Assembly (NCBI RefSeq): GCF_958298935.1
Contig: NC_084927.1
Span: 38,808,501 to 38,872,500 of the forward strand
Source of the DNA: Phragmites australis
Taxonomy: Eukaryota > Streptophyta > Magnoliopsida > Poales > Poaceae
DNA: 64,000 nt
Reading direction: 5' to 3'
In this document: piece after piece, positions 48,781 to 59,700 of the stretch
Position numbering within the stretch: the stretch's first letter is position 1
How the letters are laid out: every line of letters starts with the position of its first letter
Program-made: the position numbers and the translations under genes
The notes under the pieces: model-generated
Database searches by the model: none
What the model was told of the DNA's origin: nothing
The model's input: the letters and a program-made list of their open reading frames with translations, nothing else

Positions 48781-49131
48781 AGGGCCTTTTTTTTTCTCTA
48801 AAAATGTAATTTTTTGTGTAATTCAAGAAATTAAAAAAGGGCTTTAAGAAAATTTGGAATTTAAATTTGGAGTATGTTATGTAATAGTCGGAGAATAAAA
48901 AAATCAGTAATTAGCACTCGTAGCATTTTACGTGAGTATAGGGTGCGAACGACGATAAACATAGTATTAAACATAGGGTGAAAACATTACAATAGACTGT
49001 AACCGCGACGACACGATGAGAAAATAAAGGTGGTATGTACGGTTCGCACTAAGACCTATTTATTAGTGCGCCAATCCTAATTATAACATGCCTTAGGGAG
49101 GGAAAGTATGTCGGGTTACATTAGATACTCT

Positions 49132-49728
49132 CTACTGAGTGCATCTAGGATACTTTCCCTTTCGGAGGGCATCGGGACCTTCCGCCTTAGCACGACGGGC
49201 TCTCTCCCACTTCCTTTCCCTCTCAGCCTCCCAAGCTTGAGCCACGGTACGGTCGTGCGCCGCCTTCCTCATGCGCTCTTCTTCCTCCCGCTTGACGCGA
49301 AGTTCCTCTTGTTGTTGCTCGTACTCCCGACGTGCGTACGCTTCCCTTCTCCACCTCATGTTCATGTCGACCCACTGCTTCTGTGCGTCATTTTGCTCAT
49401 TGTCGAGCCATTGAATAAAATCACAGAGCGGTGGAGGGGACTGAACAAATAGAACAAGATGAGCGGTTAGTAAAATAGGGTGCGAAATCGGAAGAGATGA
49501 GGCTGATATCTGTTGTCATACTGGTCGATAACCAGTTGTTGCATGTTGAGGCTTGTCATACTCGTAGTTGGCACACATGAAGAAGCGCAGCCCATAGGTG
49601 TATGAGATGTTCTGCGACTCGCGGAGCTTACAGAGGTCACCACAGAAGCACATTGGTGGTTCGAGACCTTCAGGTATGGTAGTCCCCCAATGTTTCTTTG
49701 GTGGGCTTGATGGAGCTGAGGAAGACAT
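49132..49728 (-). CDS. GRF-type zinc-finger, coiled-coil protein carried by MULE-2
   Basis: Two exons on the minus strand: 49728-49522 (donor CCA|GTATGA) and 49440-49132 (acceptor TTGTTCAG), phase 0, giving 171 residues without a stop. Exon 1 holds the GRF finger: CFCG at about residue 27, a second Cys pair member, then SYTYGLRFFMCANY. Exon 2 begins SPPPLCDFIQWLDNEQN and continues as a strongly charged helix (REYEQQQEELRVKREEEERM) that should form a coiled coil, ending GPDALRKGKYPRCTQ. GRF fingers bind nucleic acid, often single-stranded DNA, in other proteins. The role here is unknown; it may assist transposition or simply be a captured host gene. It is the only gene of the element that still reads through. 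Confidence 0.72.
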
Positions 49729-50299
49729 TGCACTTGAGATATCTGAGAAATGAGTGGTGCATCAACGTAAGGAGATTCGGCTATTTATAGTTGGGGGAGG
49801 CACGAGCATTGGATTCGCTCTTGAAGAAAGGAGTGAGTGCAGGGGCGTAGCTGGTGGCAGGAGCATCGGATTCTATCTTGAAGAATGGGAAAGTTGTGTC
49901 ATTGATCATAGTCAGAGATTCCACATTTATTGATATCTGTGTTGTCATTTATTGTTTGGAAAAAGTTGGGTAGTGTTGTCACTTCTTGTTTAAAGCCTGC
50001 GCAAGGAGGCATGTGTTGTCAAGTCATGGTTAAAGTTCAGTAGTGTGGTCACTTCTTCATTAAAGTAACACTCCCAACAGAGGAAGTGAGGTATCACTCG
50101 TTGCATAAGTTGTTTTGTAAGATATAATGATGATGACAGAATGTAGCTTGTGATCGTGTCGGATTAAGAAATGCAACTAGGATGCCATCGTTTTGGAATA
50201 CGAAATGCAGTTACGACATGCTAAGTGAACCATAAAGAGTAAACGTGTCTGAATACGTAGGAGTACATGCATATGTAAGTTACATAAAATCTAAAATTC

Positions 50300-53192
50300 T
50301 ACTGCTGCCTCCCTCGTTGCCGTCGCCTGTGCGCCCCATCGTGGTCCCGATGCCACTAGTTAACCCTCACGTGACCCCTGTAGTAGGTGAGGGGGTCGGG
50401 TGGACCGACGTGTCTGGTAGGCCTAGTAGGGAGCACCAGTGTCGAGGCCTCGTCCTGCGTGGGCTGTGTCCGAAGGGGAGCACTGGGTACCTGGGACCGT
50501 TGGAGGACGTCGTAGTCAGGTGTGCCCCCAAAAAAGTCACGAACGAGGTCGTATGCGGCGTTCGGACCAGCCTCATCCTCCTGACTAGGGTAGGAGGACT
50601 ATGAAGGCTCTGCTGGCGTCTATGTGTACTGGCTGGAGGGGCCTACAAACAAATAATTATGTTAGATACGAACAATGTGGTATTGGAAGTAGTAGTAAAA
50701 ATTGTATAATTGTACATGCGTGGTATGCCGGTGCAGCAGAAGAAGGCCAGGCTGTCGTGCCGTAGTATGGCTCGAACGTTGCGGGTGGGGTCGGGCGTGA
50801 GGCCACTGAACACGGACCGGTCTCGTCACCGAAGTAACCTGACCACAATATTAACTTAATTTGCTGAAAGTATTAAAAACTGGGATGAAGGGGGCCGCCA
50901 GTACCTGAGGGTGGACGCACATGGCTTGATCTACGAGGCTTCGTCGAGGCTTGTGTAGGTGCACCTAATGAAAGTTTAATAATCAATGCAGTAGTAAGTA
51001 ACAAATATTGTTGAATGTCATTCGAAATTAAAATTCGCACCAAGTTGCTCCGAGCCTCCATGACGTGGTAAAAGGGGTCGTGTGGGTGCCGACACGGATG
51101 AACGACGGTGCACATCTGACCGCCGAGACGACTCGGTGTGGACACCACTGGACCTGGGAGGCGCCCCTGCTACATCTGTAGTAGATCGGCAGGAGGTTAG
51201 GTTTAAGGCACGCGGTCTTGTCGAAAACCCGCTTGATGAAGATCACAACATCCGACGCACTGAGGTGCTGCCCTTGCCGGAGTCGGTCCATGGCACCAGC
51301 TGCATCCTTATGTACATCATAAATGATATCTGCCTGCGGATACGAACAGGAATAAACAATTACAGTATACGGTTTTGTTCGTTGAGTATGGACTACTGAC
51401 TTCAAAGGAAAACTTACCGCTAATGCAGCGTCCTCGTCCCAATGCACCGGGTATGCCTCCGTTGTCGACGCGATGTGGGGCCAAACACCCTCAGGGGTGT
51501 AGATGACACGTGTGCGTGTACGTGGAACGTACCACCGTAGGTACTTGTTGAAGTTCTACTCGGTGTGGGGATGAGCCTCCTCCACGACATCCTGTAGCAC
51601 TTGGGCCCATGTTGCCACGTAAAGGGCCAAGCGTTCTGCCCAAAGGTTGCACCTGCATTTGAACCACGGTAAATGTAAGTCACAGTAAAATGAAGGTTAC
51701 GAATACTTTAATTTTGCATATGTACTTGTGGACGTGCATGGGGACGGTACGGATGTGGACGAGAGGGAATGCCTGGTGACAGCCAAACTGCCGCATGACG
51801 CGGTGCGGTGAGTATTCTTCGACGTAGATGTCGAAGACAAGCGGCGCCTTCGTGAGCCAGTAATCCTCGTCGCGGGTACACAACGGTGACAAACCCAATC
51901 CTGCACGCCCTTACACTGCCAAGATGTTGTAAGGCTCCCATACCACGTCGCCCGGACGTAGCCTGTCGAACTAGGTACGAAAATGCTCGTAAGCGCTGCG
52001 AGGCTGCTCATACACCCAGTGTGGTTGCGTGACAAACATCGTTACAAATCGTTAGAGGGAAAAAGCTTGCGAAGGAAAATGTCAATATAAAATACGTACT
52101 TGATGACGGCACCACATCGAGGCCATAGTAGGCGCGTCCTCGTCCGGCTCACCGTACCATTCCTCGGGGTACGGGGAGCGGTCCACCACCGGCTTGCCTA
52201 TGGCGAAACGCTCGTATGACCACAGCTACAAAAGAAGTGGACACCCGGCAAAAGTGGCTAGTGGCTCTTTCTTCGTGCACGCGTTGCAGAGCGGCCGATA
52301 CGTCGCAGCAAGGACAGCGGATGCCCAACTGAACTGCGGTACCTCCTCCCCATCAGCATTCGCTATCAACCTAGTGTAAGGCACAAGCGTCCTCGCAACC
52401 AGGTGGCCTTGGCCACTAGTGAACATAACCCACCCAAACAACCAAAGCAGAAAGGCCTCCAAATGCCTGGAGACCGCGTATGCGTTGGCATGAGGGTGTA
52501 TGTACGCCGGCTGCAAATATAACTGGTGTCAAAAACGATCATTACTACATACTAGAATAGTAAATGATAGGTTGTATTATACCGAACCTGAAACTGTAGG
52601 ATCCACTTCTTCGTTGGCCCTCGTGCATTGGACAAGAACTCAGGCACGTAGGGGGGTGCGTCCGCCTTCCACTCCACCGGGCCAAAGCGCTGATGCATGT
52701 CGTTGATCCAGTCAGTCTCCATATCAATGACTCCAACCGCAGCTCCCGTGCAAGGAAGGCCTAAGAGGTAGGCTACGTCCTGCAAGGTCAAGGTCATCTC
52801 ACCGCACGGGAAATGGAACGTATGTGTCTCTAGCCTCCATCGGTCGACCAGGGCTGCTATCAGTGACCGATCAAAGTAGAAACGACGCGCCGCTGCCTCG
52901 GGGTTCTCCGTCGATCGGGCCTCGACAAGCCGGCAAAGCGGTAGGAGTCCCGCCGCTGCCAACCTACAAGTATTGCAGTATATCAATAATATGGAATTAC
53001 ATCACTGATATGGCAATTTCGTATGAAATTATCGAAGTACTTGTGCTTCCATCGCTCATCTATCTTGAGCAGCTCTCCAGGGTCCCGTGGTCGAAACACT
53101 CCTAGCTCCGTCTGATGCTCGACGGATAAGAAGCTGCGATGCTTCTTGTCCACTACAGGGTCTAGAATCTCGGGGGTCGTAGGGTCGGCCAT
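50300..53192 (-). pseudogene. PMD (MAIN-like) protein gene carried by MULE-2
   Basis: Minus strand. Exon 1 from 53192 (MADPTTPEILDPV...ELGVFRPRDPGELL). Exon 2 at 52963-52588 holds the PMD core: LIAALVDRWRLETHTFHFPC, GEMTLTLQDVAYLLGLP and WINDMHQRFGP. Exon 3 at 52510-52100 holds LEAFLLWLFGWVMF, SWASAVLAATYRPLC and LWSYERFAIGKPVVD. Later exons give LSPLCTRDEDYWL, FDIYVEEYSPHRVMRQFG and EGVWPHIASTTEAYPVHWDE, then a proline-rich tail. In-frame stops replace Gln codons (LLL*LWSYE; FRT*FDRL; LAV*GRAG). The exon 4 acceptor has changed from AG to AA relative to MULE-1. The PMD is found both in host proteins (MAIN, MAIL1, linked to silencing and genome stability) and in transposons. Confidence 0.82.
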
Positions 53193-53364
53193 TTCTGCAT
53201 TTGAAAGACATGTACATTAATGCATTGTTAGATATAGACAGTAACAATATACTTTGAATGCAAATTAACTATATCACTATATGCAACATTAACACACTGC
53301 GACAATGACCTACAAACGAAGGTTCAAATGGTACAAATCGAGCACAACGCACCATAAAACTCAC

Positions 53365-55969
53365 CTAGACAACAGGTGCATCACCAGGTGCATTTTTGGG
53401 ACAATACTTGTACGTGTGACATATTTCATTGCACTGACTGCATCGCTTGACCCTAGGGCTAGCCTCGGATTCATCCATATCGTTGCGAATCCGACGAGTT
53501 TGTCTTCGGCAAGGTGTGTTCTTCATCTTTTTCAAATCAGACACATATATTCTTGCAAGCCCTGGATTACTTGTAAAAGTGTCAACAATACCGTAACCAT
53601 ACAGCTCATGATTCCAGTGTTGAGTATTTGATCTTTCATAAAAGACTTTGAAACATATTGCCTGGGAAGCATATGGTGCTCCGCACACGCAGCTATGACG
53701 TGTGTACAAGGTTTGTGGAGTAATTGTGGCTTCTGGTAACTACATATGCATGTCCCACTCCTTAGCACACACTCTTGAACATGCTGCTCACGTCTATCCC
53801 CCCTCCGACACTAAACCCGTGCTTCGCAGTCCCCTCTTGATTTGCGCGATGTATGTGGGCCTTCTTATTGACCTTCTCTATGTATTCACATAGCATCTGT
53901 CCATAAAGCATACGATTGTCCTCCATTACAATCTTAGCAGCTGCATACCGATCAATAAAGTACTTACAAGTCCCATGCAAAATGCCTTCTACAATTCCAA
54001 CTAGTGGTAGGGACCTCATTCCTCGCATGACCCAGTTATAAACCTCTGCAAGATTTATAGTCATTACTCCATACCTTGCACCACCACTGTTGTATAACAG
54101 AGCCTATTTTTCATTTGGCTCATTACATATCCATTGTGAGAAGCTCCTAATAGATGAGCCTGATCTCCTTACTATCTGCAGAGTATCGGTTGGAAGAGGT
54201 CCGAGAGCGATTGGTTCATCACCGTTAGGTGCAGCCTCCGCAGTTTGTTTTAGAGTTAGTTCATCAAGTCTTGCCCATAGCGCATTGAACTTTCGTTGCT
54301 GGTTTTGACTGCACAACTTTTTGAAAATCTTCATCAACTCTTTGTTTTTAAACTGTATGTAGAAGTTCGCACCCATATGGCGCATGCACCACCTGCTTTT
54401 GAGGTCGGGCCACTATGCTGCTACACCTCGTCGAACGCTACCATGTTGCATATCCAGCAAAGCCTGCAACAATCCTGCATGCCTATCATGAATAAGACAC
54501 GCATCTGGTCGGTCAAAAACAATTGCATGTTTGACCCGCTCTAGGAACCAATACCAGCTGTCCCCATTCTCACTCTCCACGAAAGCAAACCCTAGTGGCA
54601 GGACTTGGTTGTTACCGTCGACCCCAATTGCAGACAATATCTGCCATTTATACTTCCCAGTCAGGAATGTTCCATCTAGGCATATGATGGGTCGGCAATA
54701 TCGAAATGCTTTGATAGTTACGGCGAATGCAAAGAAAGCACGCTGCAACACTCTTTTCCCGCTGTACTCCACATCAGTAGAGGGGTAATGCTTGATATCA
54801 TAGTAGCTTCCTGGGTTCCTTCCACAAATAGTGGCTAATTGACGAGGTAGATTGTGATATGAATCTTTATATGTTCCGAACCTCATCTCAATAGCCTTTT
54901 GTTTCGCCCTCCATACCTTCATATAGTTTATTGTGTACTGGAACCTTTGCTCAATAGCATGGATTATTGATCGTGGCTCATACCTTAGGTTGTCCACAAT
55001 CTCTCCGTACATAACATTTGCAATGAAGGCATATGACAGGTTCCGGTGGGCGAACTCTATTTCCTCAATGTGACAATTATATTCCTTAACTATTGAGCAC
55101 TGCCAGTAGTCTACCCATTTCCCTCTGAATGCGTGCAACCGCCAAGGACACTGCGGCACCAAACACTTCACATCGTACTCTCTTTTACTGGATTTAACAA
55201 CCTTGAATTGCCTCCGAAGAGACAACGATCAGAATTTCATTGCATTAATAACTGCCTCCTTTGTAGGGTGCATAGCACCCTGTGATACCTCGTTCTCATG
55301 GTACTGCCACGGTGTCTGATCAGCCTCGCTAACCACCAGCTTCGAAAATTCATGATCCCTCCACTCTGCAAGAACTGGAGCATTACCCTCCTCGTCAGAT
55401 GAATCCCCATCGGCAAGGCCTTCCTCCAACTCTTCATCCTCCAAATCCATATCTTCAATGATGCTAGGGATGTGCTCCCCTTCATCAGTTACACCCATCG
55501 GTTGCAGCTCTGGAGTATCACCAACATCCTCCCTGGACCCGACATTAGCCGCCTCTGATTCATCTTCCACTGCCTCACTTGGTCCTGCTACTGCTTCCGC
55601 AGAGTTCACCTCAGTTTGATCTTTCAGGTACGCCTCAGCTAACAAAACCAGCGGCACGGCACGTTCACAACATATATCTATATACTGCCTCCAAGTTGAT
55701 GTGGCTTTGATGGGAACAAGCTCACCAAAGTATCCATGACTAGCACGGCTGAGGACAACTTTCAACTTCAGCTCATGTTGCTGCGGATCCAGTTGGGAAA
55801 ACTGCATGAGCCATTTGCACACACCCACAATGGTCCTCTCATTAGCTTTACTAAGACCCTTCATGACATGACGAAATCCAGACAAATCTACACCGTTAGG
55901 ACCATACCTAATTTCACCCTCACCATAATATATCTGAAAAATTAATTTATCTGCCATCCCTGAAAACAC
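53365..55969 (-). pseudogene. MURA-like Mutator transposase of MULE-2
   Basis: Minus strand from ATG at 55969 (MFSGMADKLIFQIYYG). Domains in order: N-terminal module; acidic linker (IEDMDLEDEELEEG); MuDR DNA-binding part (SLRRQFKVVKSSKREYDVKC); MULE catalytic domain (ICLDGTFLTGKYKWQILSAI with the first Asp, then LIHDRHAGLLQALLD); SWIM zinc finger (CICSYQK...HKPCTHVIAAC, about 53750-53690); and a CCHC knuckle (CSQCNEICHTYKYC, about 53430-53390). In-frame stops lie at 55229, 54413, 54104 and 53762, with frameshifts before the SWIM finger and before the knuckle. No active transposase can be made. The order of domains is that of intact plant MURA proteins. Confidence 0.93.
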
Positions 55970-56604
55970 CCGTAAATATAACCAATGTTAAGACCAACAA
56001 ACTATATTTCTAATTATCAGATAAAATAATTTCTAAATGCTACATCCTAGGTTTGCAAATTATCATATACTGATACCTCCTATTCCGCACATTACAACCC
56101 TAATATAGTAAAAATAATATTCTATATTTCACTACTATCGTACAATTTTCTAAGTAAATTTGACAATTTTCTAAACCCTAGGTCATACATATCTAAAATC
56201 TATATCATATACTACTACTGCACTAATTAACAACAATAAAAAGAAAAAAAGAATTACCCGAAAATAATCTTCAAATCCGCAGCTCAAAAGTAACAGGATT
56301 TCATCGGGCTCTCTTCCTCCCCTCTCCTCTCCTCTCTTCTCCTTCCTCTTCTCAACTTTTTTTTTTTTCTGAATAAAATGAGATTTTAGACTAATTTTAG
56401 CCTCTTTTATAGAAGAGACCGAATGGGGGAGCCGTGGGCGGGAAGGTCCCTTACCGCCCTTTGAGAGGGCGATAAGAGAGGCGGCTCGGGCGGGCAGGCC
56501 GTACCCACCCTCTGAGGGGGCGGTCAGTAGTTTTGCAATTTTTTCGAGAATCTATTTATTTAAATTTTTAATAAAATATATATAAAAAAAAACTCCTTCC
56601 CTTC

Positions 56605-56705
56605 CTTCCCCAAGGTTAGCAGCGCGGCCTCCGACTGCTCCGCCGCAGTCCGCCCCGCCGCCGCCGCCCCGTTTTCCCCTTCCTTCTCAACACCCTTCAG
56701 TATCC
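56605..56705 (+). promoter_or_regulatory. Short leader between MULE-2 and the MINDY-like start
   Basis: About 100 bp of GC- and CT-rich DNA separates the MULE-2 target duplication from the MINDY-like ATG. It looks like a 5' leader (CCGCCGCCGCC). The original promoter must lie beyond the element or has been replaced by it. Confidence 0.5.
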
Positions 56706-59700
56706 ATGTCGCAGTCGGAATACAAGTTAGGACGGGTCGAGTTCGATGGCGAACCTAAGCTCATTGTGCACCATAGATCCGCAGAATCCAGTGCGTTAGT
56801 AGCCATTGCTAACTGCACCTTCCTAGGGTCGAAGGGTACAGATCGCGGGGATCCACCTCCATATGTGGAAGAGCAGATTCTTACAAAGGGCATGGTGGGT
56901 TCACTTGTGGCGAATATCAAACAAGTTGTGGACTCTGGTCGTCCCGCGATGAAAGAGAAGGAGGAGCCCCTTATTAGCATATTGGAATCACTGGCAGCTG
57001 GTCTCCATGTTGATCCAGTAAACAAAAGGTAATTCTAGTTAGTAGTTTGTAGGATTGGTTGGATTGAAACTGGTTTTTTGGGTTGGGTTGACAGTCGGGG
57101 GTTGGATTGGATTGGGTTTGATAGGAAACGGGTTGGGTAGGGTTGGAGTGAGGTCTTTTTTTCGGTTTCGTTTGGGTTCACCCATGGTCGACGCCCAATC
57201 GTCGTCTCAAGCGGGCGGCGCTGCGGCGGCAAAGGCTGAGCGGATCGGGGAGGCGCGCCGCTGTCCCGGTCTTCTCCGCCACCGTTGATCCGTCCTCCGA
57301 GCTCCGGCTCTCCTCCCTCTCGCCTCGCTCGCTCGCAGGTAGTAAGGGTTGCTCCTCCTCAGATTTCACGTTACTGTCTCTGACCTGGGATTGTTATGTG
57401 TATGCTTGCTGTATCACTGATATGCGTAAGCTGATAGTATCTCTAATAGTGGTGAAGCTGTTGGTCGTGGAATCCATCATTGGTGATGTGTTTCTGCTGT
57501 AGGGGATGATAGGTCCTTTGGCCTTTTCACCCTGCTCTACTATACATTGTTCCTAGTGTGATTGGTTTTGTAGTTGTTCAATGTTCGTGGAATCAAGAAG
57601 TAAAACATGTCAGGTTGTTAAACCTTTGTCATAATATTTCTGCAGCTTCCTACCTTGTCCTTTACTTTGAACTTAGTAGCATAAAAGTAGTCCATTCAGC
57701 GGCAAACAAGCACCGCAATGTCTATGAGCTCCGGTACTTCAACATAGCTGAGAATGAGGGTGAAGGGGATTATTAGATGCACCATCATATTTGTGTCTGA
57801 TGGTTGCCTTTTACTATTTGTGATGAATCTGATGATTGCTGTCTTTTCTTGTGTTAGGAAAAGACAATACTCTATCTTCGAGTTAACTGCACTGAACTTC
57901 CCTTGTTTCATGGACTAGTATTTACTGTTACCTTGCTTTTTTTCCAAGTGTTTCATAGGAGCTGGATTGCATGTACATGAAGATAAAGCCTCATTCGTTA
58001 GAAATAAATATGGGTTATAGAGTAGTGTTCCAATAGGGAGTATTAGTTAATGGGGTCACTTTACTTTTTATTGTATCTCATGGTACTGTGCGTATTTTGG
58101 ACTTTTTTCTTTACTTTTTGTGAGAATTTATTTGTTCTGTTTTTATATATATTTTTTTTCTTTGAATTTTTCTCAACAATATTTTTATTTTTAGTAATGT
58201 TTCAGTGGTTAATAGCTAGTCAGCAAGCTGAGAGGAAGAGGAACATGGCCTCTTTTTTTTCTTTCTTCTTTTCTGAGTGGAACGTCGGCTGGCTTTCATG
58301 GTTCAAGCTAGTCGATGATGCCATGGGTTGGCCACAGGTTGAAAAATGGGTTCGACCTGGGGGGGGGGGGGGGGTTGGGTTGGTTTTGGTGTGAGAAAAG
58401 CTGTGGGTTGGTTTGGGCAGGGTTGGCTAAGGGATTTTATGGTTTGGTCTGGGTTGGCAGTTTTGCTGTAGTTGCTTTGGGTTTGGGGTGGGTTTCAACC
58501 TACTAGCAGGTCTAGTAGTTTGTGTTTTCTATTATTATTCACTATCTGGATTCATATTATCATGTCTTTATTGTAGCTGCAACACTTTCAGCCTAGCTGA
58601 CGAGATCTTATTATTTAAACTTCTCAAAATTCCTTTGGTGCATGGTTGGTTGTCGGACCCTGAGGACATATTGCTATATAATGATATTAAGGAAAAGTCT
58701 TATGATAAGCTGGTCAACCTACTTCCTAAACTGCAATCAGTAGCAGATGAGGCGCTTAATGCATCCGAAGCCAGCAGAGCGGCTGCTCAACCCGTGGTAG
58801 CACGATGTGAGAGTTTTTCTTATTCAACTTGTTTGTTTATCTAAAATATTATACTTTAAAGTTTTTTCTTTATTTATTTTTATGCAGACGCAAGGATTAA
58901 GGATTTCTTGGATGCCTCAAAAACCCACTTAACAACTTATGGGTATGGATTTTGGATTGTAGAACAATAGCGACTATGCATTTTTTTCAATTTATCAAGT
59001 CAATATGATGCATCTATGATTTCAGTGCACGTAACCCAGCCATAGAAATGAATATAAGCTCTCTACTTGCATTGCCATGCAAGTGCAATTATATACTCTC
59101 TATTTTTCATGTCCATGTAAGTAAAAAAAGAAGATTGTATTGCCATGAATTCTGAACTATTCAAGCCTTTTTTTTTTACCACTTTGATTGGTGTTACTTT
59201 TCTGTCAATAGCTTGGTGTATATTCATCTAGGTTAATGTACTGTTGCTTCTTACATCCAAGTACCTGAGCTTGACTAATGCTTAAGGACTAAGGCCCTTT
59301 GATATGATCGTTGAGTTGTTCTACTGTTATTGCTACCAATTATCTATGAGTTCTTACATCTGCCTACTGTCCAGTTATAGATCTGTCTGGAAGTGTGACA
59401 AGAATGCTACCTAGGAGTTTAATTATTTTGCTAGGCTGCAGCACATTAGTATAGCATTTAGAAGGCCATCTTTATGATGTCCTTGCACTAAATGCTCAAT
59501 TCCACTAGGCTTTATTTCAGAAAATCCATTAAGCATTTTCTTTTGTCTGATGTTACTGTTTCTAAATATGCTTGGATATATCATGCAGTCTGATGCCTTG
59601 ACGATCTTATAATATTTCAATAATATAGGTTGGCTGTTTTGCACAAATCATTAGAAGAAAGAAAACCCGCTGTTTTGTACATAGAAAATAAATTTAGAGT

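Larger units (their letters stand above)
48532..56595 (-). mobile_element. MULE-2, Mutator-like element with transposase, PMD and GRF genes
   Basis: The ends are imperfect terminal inverted repeats of 75-90 bp (inner core TTAAATAAATAGATTCTC on both sides). The target duplication is 9 bp with one change, CTTCCGTTC at 48523-48531 and CTTCCCTTC at 56596-56604. All three genes lie on the minus strand in the order transposase, PMD protein, GRF protein. Subterminal GC palindromes lie inside both ends. At 8.06 kb it is the fuller relative of MULE-1. The transposase and PMD genes are broken, so the element can no longer move by itself. Confidence 0.9.
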
